From: Mixta mediterraneensis
Lineage (GTDB): Bacteria; Pseudomonadota; Gammaproteobacteria; Enterobacterales; Enterobacteriaceae
Direction of reading: 5' to 3'
Assembly (NCBI RefSeq): GCF_014946725.1
Contig: NZ_JACFXY010000008.1
Coordinates: forward strand, 146,584 to 210,583
DNA: 64,000 nucleotides
Made by a program: the position numbers and the translations under genes. The notes below the pieces were generated by a model. The model did no database searches, was not told the origin of the DNA, and was given only the letters and a program-made list of their open reading frames with translations. Positions 25,964 to 34,625 of this stretch are shown piece after piece. The first letter of the stretch is position 1. Every line of letters begins with the position of its first letter.

Positions 25964-26491
25964 AAATGCGCTTACCTTTCTTATCGATTAATGGATGAGA
26001 ATGACTTTAATAAATCCTGGCACTGCAAGTATTCTATTAATACAGTATTAAAGTGCTCGAATTGAATTGCGAAGGTTAAATTAAGATATTTGGAAGAAAT
26101 ATCATCATGGGATAAATCTTATTTTATTCCGATCGGCTTAGCACGCCTTCCTGGAGAAGGGATTTTGATATAGATTCATCACATCCCAAATACGAAAAAA
26201 ATACTACGTACATTGGATATTTAGTATAACGAGCTTGATTAATATGCTGATTAAGTCTCTTAAAATACTGCGGTCATTTCAGCTTGAAATCGTTTCCACA
26301 TCAAGTTATTCGCACCAAATATAATAAGAATTATCCTGAAATGATTCTCCGAAACATGCTCTTATTCTCATTTTTCGGACCAGTTTGGTTTGAAACTTTT
26401 AATTTTCGCCAGGTCCACTGAGCGCTTATTAATTCGTTACAGGGACGTTGTACCGAAGCGGTTGTAGTTCAGTAATGCTAAGGAAGAATCG
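25964..26491. other. 528-bp AT-rich interval upstream of the flippase gene
   Basis: No open frame with a start and ribosome-binding site is seen on either strand. Base composition is much richer in AT than the following genes. It should contain the promoter of the flippase operon. I found no ops/JUMPstart element. Confidence 0.5.
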
Positions 26492-27748
26492 ATGAAATTG
26501 AGCGTAATGTCTAATGCCGCCTGGATGATGTCTGAGAAAATCATCTCTGTGTTTGGCGTCATATTTGTGACTTCTTACGTGGCTAAATCATTTGGCCCAA
26601 CAGTGTTTGGTCAAATGGCGTTCTCAACCTCTTTATTTGCAATGGTGCAAACCGTTGCAATATTCGGTACTGAAACCATTCTTTTTAAACGCGTCAGTAA
26701 AAACGCGTCTAAAGGGCTGCGCCTGATGACCATTGCGCGCACGCTGCGGATGGTTTTATTGCTTCTGACTTCCGTTCCCGTGCTGATCTGGGTCTGGTAC
26801 AACATGCAGGAAAATTTCCTGGCATTTGCACTGGCCTCATTTGTTGCGTCCGTTTTCGTCACACAAGACACTTTTAGCGTTTATAACAATGCGCGCCTTG
26901 CCTCGCGGCTAAACACCATTGCTAATGCCGTTGGCATGTTGCTGAGCTTTACGATCAGTTTTGTTATCGCCTGGCTGCGTCTCAATCCGCTGTGGCTGAC
27001 GCTGTCTATTGTGGCGGTAACGCTCGTGCCATACGTCATCAAGCGCTACAACTTTTATCGTGAGCATCAGGATCAGATGCCACCACGCGAAAAGCGTACC
27101 GCCTATCTACGCTATTTAATGTACGCCGGCCTGCCATTAGCGATCTCCAGCATCTTTATTTCGATGCAGGTTAAAACCGCACAAATGTTCCTGGCGGGCA
27201 TTGCATCAGCACGTGATCTCGGCCTGTTCGCCGCTGCAAATACCATTTCGGCTTCGTGGATTTTCATCCCCGTAGCGCTGATTACGTCGTGCTTTAGCGA
27301 GATATTCAGAGAGCGCGGTGATGTCGCTATTAAGCTGGCAGCACGGCTGAACGGCTATGTCATGGGTGTGTCATTGATGATGCTGCTAATCATTTCGCTA
27401 TTCGGCGAGCAGATCATCATTGCTTTATACGGTTCGGAATACACACAGTCAGGAAGTCTCATTACGTTGCTGTCGATTGCGACCAGCTTTTCGGCTATGG
27501 GGACTGTAGCCTATCGCTACATGGTAAAAGAAGGGGGTTTTAACTATTTGTTGAGGAAAATCATCTGTTTGATGGTCATCAGCGTGCCGCTTTCCTGGTG
27601 GTTAATCCGGGGCTACGGCATCATGGGGGCCGCGTGGAGCGTTTTCCTGTCAGAACTCTTGTCCCTTACCGTAATGAATTACTTCTTCAAGAACGGCGTC
27701 ATTCAGAAGATTCAAGTTTCCTCACTCAACTACAAAACCTACAAATGA
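26492..27748 (+). CDS. polysaccharide flippase (Wzx-like, MATE/PST superfamily)
   Basis: A 418-residue membrane protein with 12 or so hydrophobic helices that fits the polysaccharide biosynthesis flippase family, which moves lipid-linked sugar units across the inner membrane. The N-terminus (NAAWMMSEKIISVFGVIFVTSYVAKSFGPTVFG) is typical. AAGGAAGAATCG lies before the ATG. The stop overlaps a potential start of the next gene, which indicates one operon. No glycosyltransferase or polymerase gene is seen nearby, so the repeat unit is probably made elsewhere or the locus is a remnant. It lies between ssb and yjcB, which are adjacent in E. coli. Confidence 0.85.
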   Translation: MKLSVMSNAAWMMSEKIISVFGVIFVTSYVAKSFGPTVFGQMAFSTSLFAMVQTVAIFGTETILFKRVSKNASKGLRLMTIARTLRMVLLLLTSVPVLIWVWYNMQENFLAFALASFVASVFVTQDTFSVYNNARLASRLNTIANAVGMLLSFTISFVIAWLRLNPLWLTLSIVAVTLVPYVIKRYNFYREHQDQMPPREKRTAYLRYLMYAGLPLAISSIFISMQVKTAQMFLAGIASARDLGLFAAANTISASWIFIPVALITSCFSEIFRERGDVAIKLAARLNGYVMGVSLMMLLIISLFGEQIIIALYGSEYTQSGSLITLLSIATSFSAMGTVAYRYMVKEGGFNYLLRKIICLMVISVPLSWWLIRGYGIMGAAWSVFLSELLSLTVMNYFFKNGVIQKIQVSSLNYKTYK

Positions 27749-27756
27749 GGTCCGAT

Positions 27757-28707
27757 ATGCTCAAGTTGAAAGAAGAACTCAGAAGAAGTGTGCAGTATTT
27801 TATCAAGAAGATGCCCTGGTCTTATCAGGACCGCATCTACTACTTTCACAAGTTCAGAAAGCTGCCCAATCTTCGTCAGCCGAAGGTGTTCAACGAAAAG
27901 GTGCTTTACCGCAAATTTGTCTATGGCGATTACCAAAACTATGGTCGATTGTCAGATAAGTTTTGCGTACGCGAATTTATCGCTGAGAAGATTGGCAGTG
28001 AATACCTGATCCCGTTGGTACATGAAACCACTGATCCGACCACCCTGAACAGTTTGCCTTGCTGGAAGGGGACGGTGATCAAACCGAACCATGCGTCTAA
28101 TATGGTGGAAATTCTGCTTGAGGAGCCGGACACGCTACGTAAGCAGCAGATCATTCATGACTGCTATCGCTGGTTAAAAACCGATTTTGCGAACGAAGCG
28201 CGTGAAATTCATTATCGCTACATCAAGCCGCGCATTCTGGTGGAGCAGTACATCGGTGATGGCAAAAGCGCGCCTGTTGACTACAAGTTCCACATGTTCA
28301 ACAAGCGCGATGGCAAATTTGAATATGTGTTACAGGTTATCTACAACCGTTGCCAGCCGCTGCTGTCAATGAATTTCTATGTGAATAACCTGACTGAAGC
28401 CTTTCATACGATTCGCGATACCGGACTGGATATTTCCAGCGTTATGCCGTCGCTGCAACATGCGCTTGATATGAGCAAGAAACTGGCCAGTGATTTCGAT
28501 TATGTGCGCGTTGACTGGTATATCCATGAAGAGCATATTTATTTCGGCGAGCTGACGTTTACTCCTGGCGCAGGTTTGGTGACAGGCTTAGATCGGGGGC
28601 TAAATCAGATAATGGGAGATATGTGGATTCAGGACTGCCGCGGAACACAGAGACCGGGCGTCACAGTACAGGATGTTAATATCCCTGCCATGTTGAAGAA
28701 AATTTAA
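27757..28707 (+). CDS. TupA-like ATP-grasp family protein
   Basis: A 316-residue protein of the ATP-grasp type found in polysaccharide loci (TupA-like). Visible motifs are KVFNEKVLYRKFVYGDY near the start, the lysine-containing WKGTVIKPNHASNMVEIL (ATP binding), KPRILVEQYIGDG, APVDYKFHMFNKRDGK and the metal-binding end DYVRVDWYIHEEHIYFGELTFTPGAG. Such enzymes probably attach amino acids or similar groups to surface glycans. The substrate is unknown. Start ATG at 27757 follows GAGG by 6 bp. The ATG at 27745 overlaps the flippase stop and is an alternative. A strong terminator follows. Confidence 0.8.
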   Translation: MLKLKEELRRSVQYFIKKMPWSYQDRIYYFHKFRKLPNLRQPKVFNEKVLYRKFVYGDYQNYGRLSDKFCVREFIAEKIGSEYLIPLVHETTDPTTLNSLPCWKGTVIKPNHASNMVEILLEEPDTLRKQQIIHDCYRWLKTDFANEAREIHYRYIKPRILVEQYIGDGKSAPVDYKFHMFNKRDGKFEYVLQVIYNRCQPLLSMNFYVNNLTEAFHTIRDTGLDISSVMPSLQHALDMSKKLASDFDYVRVDWYIHEEHIYFGELTFTPGAGLVTGLDRGLNQIMGDMWIQDCRGTQRPGVTVQDVNIPAMLKKI

Positions 28708-28723
28708 ACGTACACAGCAATAT

Positions 28724-28751
28724 AAAAAACCCCGCCAGGCGGGGTTTTTTA
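28724..28751 (+). terminator. rho-independent terminator after the ATP-grasp gene
   Basis: AAAAAACCCCGCC-AGGCGGGGTTTTTT, a strong GC stem flanked by A and T runs, lies between convergent genes and may work in both directions. Confidence 0.88.
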
Positions 28752-28761
28752 TTGGAAATTT

Positions 28762-29043
28762 TTAGGGCATTGGCCAGTCAGCAGGTGCCTGGCTCATCAC
28801 CTGAATAAAGGCATTCTTCGAGATTTCCATAAAATTGTGCACATTTTCCATGCTCAGAGTAATCCCCATCAGGCCGGTTACAAACCAGCAGGTCATACCT
28901 AAGCCGATGCCGCCACACATAAAGGCCATAACATGGTGACTGTCCTGACGGAGTTTGTTTTTCAGCGTGCTGGCAAAAAACATCATTACGGCGCTCAGCA
29001 ATTCCCAACGCATTACAATAAGACTGGTAGTTAACGTAGCCAT
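28762..29043 (-). CDS. yjcB: YjcB family membrane protein
   Basis: A 93-residue protein of the same length as E. coli YjcB, with the shared start MATLTTSLIVMRWELLSAVMMFFASTL and an ending close to PADWPM. It has two or three hydrophobic helices and is probably in the inner membrane. The function is unknown. In E. coli it is next to ssb, whereas here 7 kb of accessory DNA separates them. A perfect CRP site lies about 110 bp upstream, so catabolite control is likely. Confidence 0.88.
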   Translation of the reverse strand: MATLTTSLIVMRWELLSAVMMFFASTLKNKLRQDSHHVMAFMCGGIGLGMTCWFVTGLMGITLSMENVHNFMEISKNAFIQVMSQAPADWPMP

Positions 29044-29151
29044 CGGCTCGACCTCAATAAATCAGTAATGATCCCTGACAATCTGCGGACATCACCGGCG
29101 GAGGAAAAGCATGCCAGGTAGTGCTTTTTCTCCGTCAACCCAAGGTCATAA

Positions 29152-29167
29152 TGTGACTTGAATCACA
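29152..29167. promoter_or_regulatory. perfect CRP site upstream of yjcB
   Basis: TGTGA-CTTGAA-TCACA matches the CRP consensus in all ten core positions. It lies between the soxS stop and the yjcB start, 109 bp from the latter. Confidence 0.75.
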
Positions 29168-29310
29168 TTATATCATCCGATTTTAATTTTTGAACAAAAT
29201 TTGTATCTGGTATGGTAGAAAAAACTGCTGGAAGATTGAGCGGAATGCGGCGGGTGAAAAAAGAGAAGGAAAACAAAAGACAAGGCGCGCCCATAAGGAC
29301 GCACGGCTAT

Positions 29311-29736
29311 TTAACGAACGGGGCAGCACTCACCGGTAGTGCGTTGGGTAAAACTGGCGATATTTTCGCTGCAATCAAAGCTTAGCAGACGGGGACGTGC
29401 AATAGTCTGACGGCGCATCGTATGACGATAGGCTGTCGGCGTTTGTGAAAACTGACGACGAAACACGCGTGAGAAGGTTTGCTGCGAGTCGTAACCATAC
29501 TGCATCGCAATATCAAATACCGGACGTTGCGTCTGGCTCAGCGCTTCAGCGGCCAGCGTCAGGCGACGCTCGCGAATATATCCACCCAGCGTTTGTTTCG
29601 TCACAGTACGGAACATACGTTGCAGGTGCCATTTCGAATAACCCGATTTTGCTGCCACTTCATCAATGGACAAACTCTTGTCCAGATTTTGGTCAATCCA
29701 GTGCGTCAGGGTATGAATGATCTCTTCTTGCATCAT
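29311..29736 (-). CDS. soxS: superoxide response transcriptional activator SoxS, C-terminally extended
   Basis: SoxS is an AraC-type activator of the superoxide/redox-drug regulon. Residues 1-108 match E. coli SoxS, with both helix-turn-helix units (SIDEVAAKSGYSKWHLQRMF and PVFDIAMQYGYDSQQTFSRVFRRQF). The protein continues for about 33 residues beyond the usual end (RRQTIARPRLLSF...ECCPVR), giving 141 residues instead of 107. The start is the ATG at 29736, with AAGGA 7 bp upstream. It is divergent from soxR with the SoxR operator between, so it is induced when the SoxR cluster is oxidised. Confidence 0.92.
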   Translation of the reverse strand: MMQEEIIHTLTHWIDQNLDKSLSIDEVAAKSGYSKWHLQRMFRTVTKQTLGGYIRERRLTLAAEALSQTQRPVFDIAMQYGYDSQQTFSRVFRRQFSQTPTAYRHTMRRQTIARPRLLSFDCSENIASFTQRTTGECCPVR

Positions 29737-29861
29737 GGTCTCATCCTTCTGGTGATGATTTTCCCCGTCGTGCTTCATGTCTTATACCAGTAAGCGCGCT
29801 GCTTTCCTGAAATATGAACGCGTTGGGGAGAATGATGGATTCGTTGTTCTGATGGGGAACG

Positions 29862-29892
29862 AGTATAATTCCTCAAGTTAACTTGAGGTAAA
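29862..29892 (-). promoter_or_regulatory. SoxR-controlled soxS promoter and operator
   Basis: The 18-bp perfect palindrome CCTCAAGTTAACTTGAGG (29871-29888) lies between -35 TTTACC (29887-29892) and -10 TATACT (29862-29867) on the minus strand. The spacer is 19 bp, the overlong spacing that MerR-type activators correct. It is identical to the E. coli soxS operator as I remember it. Confidence 0.93.
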
Positions 29893-29899
29893 GAGCCAA

Positions 29900-30385
29900 A
29901 TGAAAAAAGATCGCAACTACCCAAAACCGGTTTTAACGCCGGGCGAAGTGGCGCGACGCAGTGGCGTCGCCGTATCCGCACAGCATTTCTATGAAACTAA
30001 AGGGCTTATTTTCAGTACGCGCAACGGAGGTAATCAGCGACGTTACAGCCGCGATGTGCTGCGACGTGTGGCGATCATCAAGATTGCACAACGCATTGGC
30101 ATTCCGCTGGCTACGGTGAGCGACAGCCTGGAACACATTCCCGCCAATAAACGCATGTCAACTCACGAATGGGATGCGCTGACCCAGCACTGGCGTGAGG
30201 AGCTGGATAAACGTATCGAAACCCTGACTCGCTTGCGCAACGATTTAGATGGCTGCATTGGCTGTGGCTGTCTTTCAATGCGTGATTGTCCGTTACGCAA
30301 TCCCGGTGACCGTCTGGGGCAACAAGGCTCAGGTGCGGTATTGCTCGACCCTGAACAGGGAGACAAGCTGCCCGAGCCTGAGTGA
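29900..30385 (+). CDS. soxR: redox-sensitive transcriptional activator SoxR
   Basis: SoxR is a MerR-family [2Fe-2S] sensor that switches on soxS when oxidised. The 161-residue product has the MerR helix-turn-helix ([21 protein letters not shown]), a dimerisation helix and the cluster-binding motif [12 protein letters not shown], with cysteines at 119, 122, 124 and 130, the same numbering as in E. coli. The operator lies 12 bp upstream of its start, so it also controls its own promoter region. The gst gene follows after 39 bp. Confidence 0.97.
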   Translation: MKKDRNYPKPVLTPGEVARRSGVAVSAQHFYETKGLIFSTRNGGNQRRYSRDVLRRVAIIKIAQRIGIPLATVSDSLEHIPANKRMSTHEWDALTQHWREELDKRIETLTRLRNDLDGCIGCGCLSMRDCPLRNPGDRLGQQGSGAVLLDPEQGDKLPEPE

Positions 30386-30424
30386 CGTCTATAATTGGCT
30401 GACACAACCTAACAGGGCATCACG

Positions 30425-31090
30425 ATGATTACCGTTCACCACCTTGAACATTCGCGCTCGCATCGCGTGCTGTGGCTACTGGAAGAGCTGGAAGTGCCTT
30501 ATCAAATCAAGCGCTACCAGCGCGAATCCACCCTGCTGGCACCTGACGCATTAAAAAAAGTTCATCCTTTGGGCAAATCGCCGGTAATCACCGACGGAAA
30601 CCGGGTTATTGCTGAATCGGGCGCGATCCTTGAGTACCTTGAGGGTAAATATGACGCAGAATATCGGCTGAAACTTTCTGACGAAGAGGAGATGCTGCAG
30701 TCTCGTTACTGGTTGCATTATGCTGAAGGATCGCTGATGCCTCTGCTGGTGATGAAACTGATTTTTGGCCGACTCGGGCAGGCACCGGTGCCCTGGCTGC
30801 TTCGTCCGGTTGGTGGCGCGCTGGGGAAAGGCATACAAAAATCCTGGCTGGATAAACAGCTAAAACCGCATACGCAGATGATTGAACAACATCTTGCTAC
30901 GCATCAATGGTTTGCTGGAAAACGTTTTAGTATCGCTGATATTCAAATGAGTTTTCCGCTGCTGGCGTTAAACCAGCGCGCCGGATTACAGCATATGCCC
31001 GCCACGCAAAAATGGCTGGAAACCGTGAAGCAGCGTGCCGCCTGGCAGCGCGCCATCCAGCAGGGTGGCGATATTAACCTGCCTGGCTGA
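30425..31090 (+). CDS. glutathione S-transferase family protein
   Basis: A 221-residue protein with an N-terminal thioredoxin-like GST domain (residues 1-77: ITVHHLEHSRSHRVLWLLEELEVPYQI, GKSPVITDGNRVIAESGAILEYL) and a C-terminal helical domain (ARFSIADIQMSFPL-like NRFS motif as KRFSIADIQMSFPLL). The SRS motif at residues 9-12 is where GSTs of this class activate glutathione. Its position right after soxR suggests a role in oxidative-stress detoxification. AACAGGGCATCACG precedes the ATG, a weak site. Confidence 0.9.
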   Translation: MITVHHLEHSRSHRVLWLLEELEVPYQIKRYQRESTLLAPDALKKVHPLGKSPVITDGNRVIAESGAILEYLEGKYDAEYRLKLSDEEEMLQSRYWLHYAEGSLMPLLVMKLIFGRLGQAPVPWLLRPVGGALGKGIQKSWLDKQLKPHTQMIEQHLATHQWFAGKRFSIADIQMSFPLLALNQRAGLQHMPATQKWLETVKQRAAWQRAIQQGGDINLPG

Positions 31091-31460
31091 ATCTTTTTTT
31101 GCGTTGCGCGACAATCGTTTCACACCGTTGCGCAACGCCTCTTCATGATAAGAAAAGTCTATTACTTCAAAGGCCAGGCGTTGCGTAGAGTTTGTTGCGC
31201 AACGGAGCACAGACGCTGGCGAAGCTCCCCGGTGAAATATTTATCCTGAACAATGCCCATCAGGCAGTTGAAAATATGCCAGCAAACGCCGGATAATCGT
31301 TTGCCTTTTTATTTGCTCATCTTCGAATGGTCAATTATCTGCGGTAAGGTAAACGTTTGCCTTCCGTTTGCAACCTGTTGGCGCAAACACTTTACCTAGG
31401 GAATTCAGGGCAGCGGTCGCAGGGCGATCCACACAACAAAAAACTCTTTGAGGCTCAATT
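31091..31460. other. 370-bp interval with repeated TTGCGCAA dyads and a PurR box
   Basis: No gene is seen. GTTGCGCAAC occurs as a perfect palindrome at 31127-31136 and 31194-31203, with half sites near 31101 and 31178. The PurR box lies further down at 31347-31362. The rest is probably promoter DNA of the purine permease. Confidence 0.6.
31347..31362 (+). promoter_or_regulatory. PurR operator upstream of the purine permease
   Basis: AGGTAAACGTTTGCCT matches the PurR consensus ANGCAANCGNTTNCNT with one mismatch, about 100 bp before the permease start. A weaker half match lies near 31291. Confidence 0.7.
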
Positions 31461-32810
31461 ATGTCAAATGAATCACGCCCGGCCAGTGGAAAACTGGACG
31501 CCTGGTTCTCCATCTCTGCGCGTGGCAGCAGTGTACGTCAGGAAACTCTGGCGGGACTGACCACTTTTCTGGCCATGGTCTATTCGGTGATCGTTGTGCC
31601 CGGCATGTTAGGCAAAGCCGGTTTCTCACCAACAGCGGTATTTGTCGCCACCTGTCTGGTTGCCAGCTTCGGCTCAATTATTATGGGATTATGGGCTAAC
31701 CTGCCGATGGCCATTGGCTGCGCGATTTCATTAACGGCTTTTACTGCGTTCAGCCTGGTGCTCGGTCAGCAGATCAGCGTGCCGGTGGCACTCGGTGCGG
31801 TATTCCTGATGGGGGTATTATTCACCCTGATCTCAGTTACCGGCATCCGTTCATGGATCCTGCGTAATTTGCCGATGGGCGTAGCACATGGCACTGGCGT
31901 GGGAATTGGTTTGTTTTTGCTGCTGATTGCAGCAGATGGTGTGGGCCTGGTGGTAAAAAACCCGGTAGCGGGTTTGCCGGTCGCGCTGGGTCATTTCGAC
32001 TCATTTCCAGTCATCATGTCGCTGCTGGGGCTGGCAGCTATCATTGGGCTTGAAAAGCGCCGCGTACCGGGTGGCATTTTGCTGACTATCATCGCTATTT
32101 CGCTACTGGGTTTGATTTTCGATCCGGCGGTTACCTATCGGGGATTATTCGCCCTGCCGAGCCTGAAGGATGCCAATGGTCAGTCGCTGGTATTCAGTCT
32201 TGATATTATGGGCGCATTACAGCCGGTTGTGCTGCCAAGCGTACTGGCACTGGTGATGACGGCGGTATTTGACGCCACCGGCACAATCCGTGCGGTAGCA
32301 GGACAGGCGAACCTGTTGGATAAAAACGGGCAGATTATTAATGGCGGCCGCGCATTGACCACCGATTCGGTCACCAGCCTGTTTGCCGGTTTGGTGGGCG
32401 CATCGCCTGCCGCGGTATATATCGAATCGGCAGCAGGCACAGCCGCAGGGGGAAAGACCGGTCTGACGGCGATTGTGGTTGGCTTGCTGTTTATGGTGAT
32501 TCTGTTTATGTCGCCGTTAGCCTACCTGGTGCCAGCCTACGCAACCGCCCCTGCGTTAATGTACGTTGGGCTGCTGATGCTGAGCAATGTCGCTAAAATC
32601 GACTTTAATGATTTTGTTGATGCGATGTCTGGGCTGCTGACCGCGGTCATGATCGTCATGACCTGCAATATCGTGACCGGTATTATGCTCGGCTTTGCGG
32701 CGCTGGTGGTAGGACGCATTTTTGCCGGTGAATGGCGCAAGCTGAATACAGGCACAGTGGTGATTGCCGTTGCCCTGGTTGCGTTTTACGCGGGAGGTTG
32801 GGCGATCTGA
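31461..32810 (+). CDS. ghxP: NCS2-family guanine/hypoxanthine permease (GhxP/YjcD-like)
   Basis: A 449-residue proton-coupled purine permease of the AzgA-like NCS2 branch, with about 14 hydrophobic segments. Typical residues are the start [36 protein letters not shown], the TM8 motif [15 protein letters not shown] and the TM10 region [25 protein letters not shown]. coli carries ghxP at the same place, after soxR. The PurR box upstream suggests repression when purines are plentiful. GhxQ is the alternative identity, but synteny favours GhxP. Confidence 0.9.
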   Translation: MSNESRPASGKLDAWFSISARGSSVRQETLAGLTTFLAMVYSVIVVPGMLGKAGFSPTAVFVATCLVASFGSIIMGLWANLPMAIGCAISLTAFTAFSLVLGQQISVPVALGAVFLMGVLFTLISVTGIRSWILRNLPMGVAHGTGVGIGLFLLLIAADGVGLVVKNPVAGLPVALGHFDSFPVIMSLLGLAAIIGLEKRRVPGGILLTIIAISLLGLIFDPAVTYRGLFALPSLKDANGQSLVFSLDIMGALQPVVLPSVLALVMTAVFDATGTIRAVAGQANLLDKNGQIINGGRALTTDSVTSLFAGLVGASPAAVYIESAAGTAAGGKTGLTAIVVGLLFMVILFMSPLAYLVPAYATAPALMYVGLLMLSNVAKIDFNDFVDAMSGLLTAVMIVMTCNIVTGIMLGFAALVVGRIFAGEWRKLNTGTVVIAVALVAFYAGGWAI

Positions 32811-32958
32811 CTATTCAGCCGGGCGTGCAGCCGCACGCCCAATATTTTCTATTTTTTTATCTTTTGTCGCACGCGAGGCAATCTCCTGGTCTCGCGTTTG
32901 TTTTACACTTTAGCGCTCACGATATTGACTAAAAGACTTCAAGGCGTCTAAGGAAAGC

Positions 32959-34608
32959 ATGGAAATCTTTTTTACTATTCTCATTATGACGCTAGTTGTG
33001 TCGCTTTCTGGCGTCGCTGCTCGCATTCTTCCTTTTCAAATCCCGTTGCCGTTAGTGCAGATCCTCGCGGGTGCGCTGCTCGCCTGGCCACACTTCGGTC
33101 TGCACGTCGATTTTGATCCTGAGCTGTTTTTAGTGCTGTTTATTCCGCCGTTGCTGTTTGCGGACGGCTGGAAAACACCGATCAGCGAATTCCTGCATCA
33201 TGGTCGTGAAATCATCGGATTAGCTCTGGTGCTGGTGTTAATTACAGTCGTCGGTATTGGCTATCTGATCTACTGGATGGTGCCGGGGATTCCGCTGATC
33301 CCTGCCTTTGCGCTGGCGGCCGTGCTGTCGCCGACCGATGCCGTAGCGCTTTCCGGTATTGTTGGCGAAGGGCGCATCCCGAAAAAAATTATGTCGATCG
33401 TACAGGGTGAGGCGCTGATGAATGACGCGTCTGGCCTGGTTTCTCTCAAGTTTGCTGTCGCGGTAGCGATGGGAACCATGGTGTTTACCTGGGGCGGTGC
33501 CAGCATTGAATTCCTGAAAGTGGCCGTTGGCGGTTTGGTGGCTGGCGTGGCTGTTTGTTGGCTGTACGGTAAATCGCTGCGTTTGCTGAGCCGCTGGAGC
33601 GGTGATGATCCAGCGACACAAACGGTATTACTGCTGCTGCTGCCGTTTGCCTCTTATCTGATTGCTGAGCATTTAGGCGTCTCGGGTATCCTGGCTGCCG
33701 TGGCGGCGGGTATGACCATTACGCGGTCCGGCATTATTCGTCAGGCGCCGCTGGCGATGCGTTTACGCGCTAACAGCGTCTGGCAGATGCTGGAGTTCGT
33801 GTTTAACGGCATGGTGTTCCTGATGCTCGGCCTGCAATTGCCAGATATTCTGCAAACCTCCATTGATCAGGCAACCGCCGATCCTAACGTGGAATTGTGG
33901 ATGCTGTTCGCTGACATCGGGTTGGTGTATATCGCGCTGATGGTAGTGCGTTTCGGCTGGCTATGGATCATGCAGCGTTTCAGCAAGCGGCTGCTAAAGA
34001 AAAAGCCGCTGGAATTCTCCAGTTATTCCTTTAAGGAGCTGCTAATTGCTTCTTTTGCTGGCGTACGCGGTGCCATCACTCTGGCGGGTGTCTTGTCCAT
34101 TCCGCTGTTTCTCAGCAGTGGCGAACCGTTCCCGGCCCGTTATGAACTGGTATTTATCGCTACCGGCGTGATCCTGTTTTCGCTGCTGATTGGTGTGATC
34201 ATTCTGCCGATTCTGCTGCGTGGCTACGACGGTATTGATAAATCCAGCCATCGCCGCGAGCTGCAAAATGCCCGGGCGGTCATGGCGAGCGTGGCGATTG
34301 AAAGCCTGCAAAAGATGGAATCCCGGCTGGAAAATGAGACCGAAGAGAATATTGATCCTGAGCTGCTGAGAGAGGTGAGCTTGCGCGTGATTGGCAATCT
34401 GCGTCGTCGCGCCGAGGGCAAAAATGACATCGATCACGCCCTGTTTGCTGAAAATCTGGAGCGCCGTTTCCGTCTGACCGCGCTGCGTGCTGAGCGCGCC
34501 GAAGTGTATCACCTACGCGCCACGCAACAAATTTCGAACGAAACCATGCAGAAATTGCTGCACGATCTCGATCTGCTGGAAGCGTTACTGATCGAGAAAG
34601 AAGAGTAA
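32959..34608 (+). CDS. CPA1-family Na+/H+ antiporter (YjcE-like)
   Basis: A 549-residue cation:proton antiporter with an N-terminal 12-helix domain and a cytoplasmic coiled-coil tail from about residue 420 (ENETEENIDPELLREVSLR...). The ion-binding residues appear in AAVLSPTDAVALSGIV and QGEALMNDASGLVSLKF. YjcE of E. coli is at the same place after ghxP. The start ATG at 32959 follows AAGGAAAGC. It probably helps in sodium and pH balance. Confidence 0.92.
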   Translation: MEIFFTILIMTLVVSLSGVAARILPFQIPLPLVQILAGALLAWPHFGLHVDFDPELFLVLFIPPLLFADGWKTPISEFLHHGREIIGLALVLVLITVVGIGYLIYWMVPGIPLIPAFALAAVLSPTDAVALSGIVGEGRIPKKIMSIVQGEALMNDASGLVSLKFAVAVAMGTMVFTWGGASIEFLKVAVGGLVAGVAVCWLYGKSLRLLSRWSGDDPATQTVLLLLLPFASYLIAEHLGVSGILAAVAAGMTITRSGIIRQAPLAMRLRANSVWQMLEFVFNGMVFLMLGLQLPDILQTSIDQATADPNVELWMLFADIGLVYIALMVVRFGWLWIMQRFSKRLLKKKPLEFSSYSFKELLIASFAGVRGAITLAGVLSIPLFLSSGEPFPARYELVFIATGVILFSLLIGVIILPILLRGYDGIDKSSHRRELQNARAVMASVAIESLQKMESRLENETEENIDPELLREVSLRVIGNLRRRAEGKNDIDHALFAENLERRFRLTALRAERAEVYHLRATQQISNETMQKLLHDLDLLEALLIEKEE

Positions 34609-34625
34609 GGCGTAACGCCGCGTCT

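Noticed and set aside
26100..26491. ops/JUMPstart element before the flippase gene
   Set aside because: No GGCGGTAG-type core was found; AGCGGTTGTAG at 26458 is too different.
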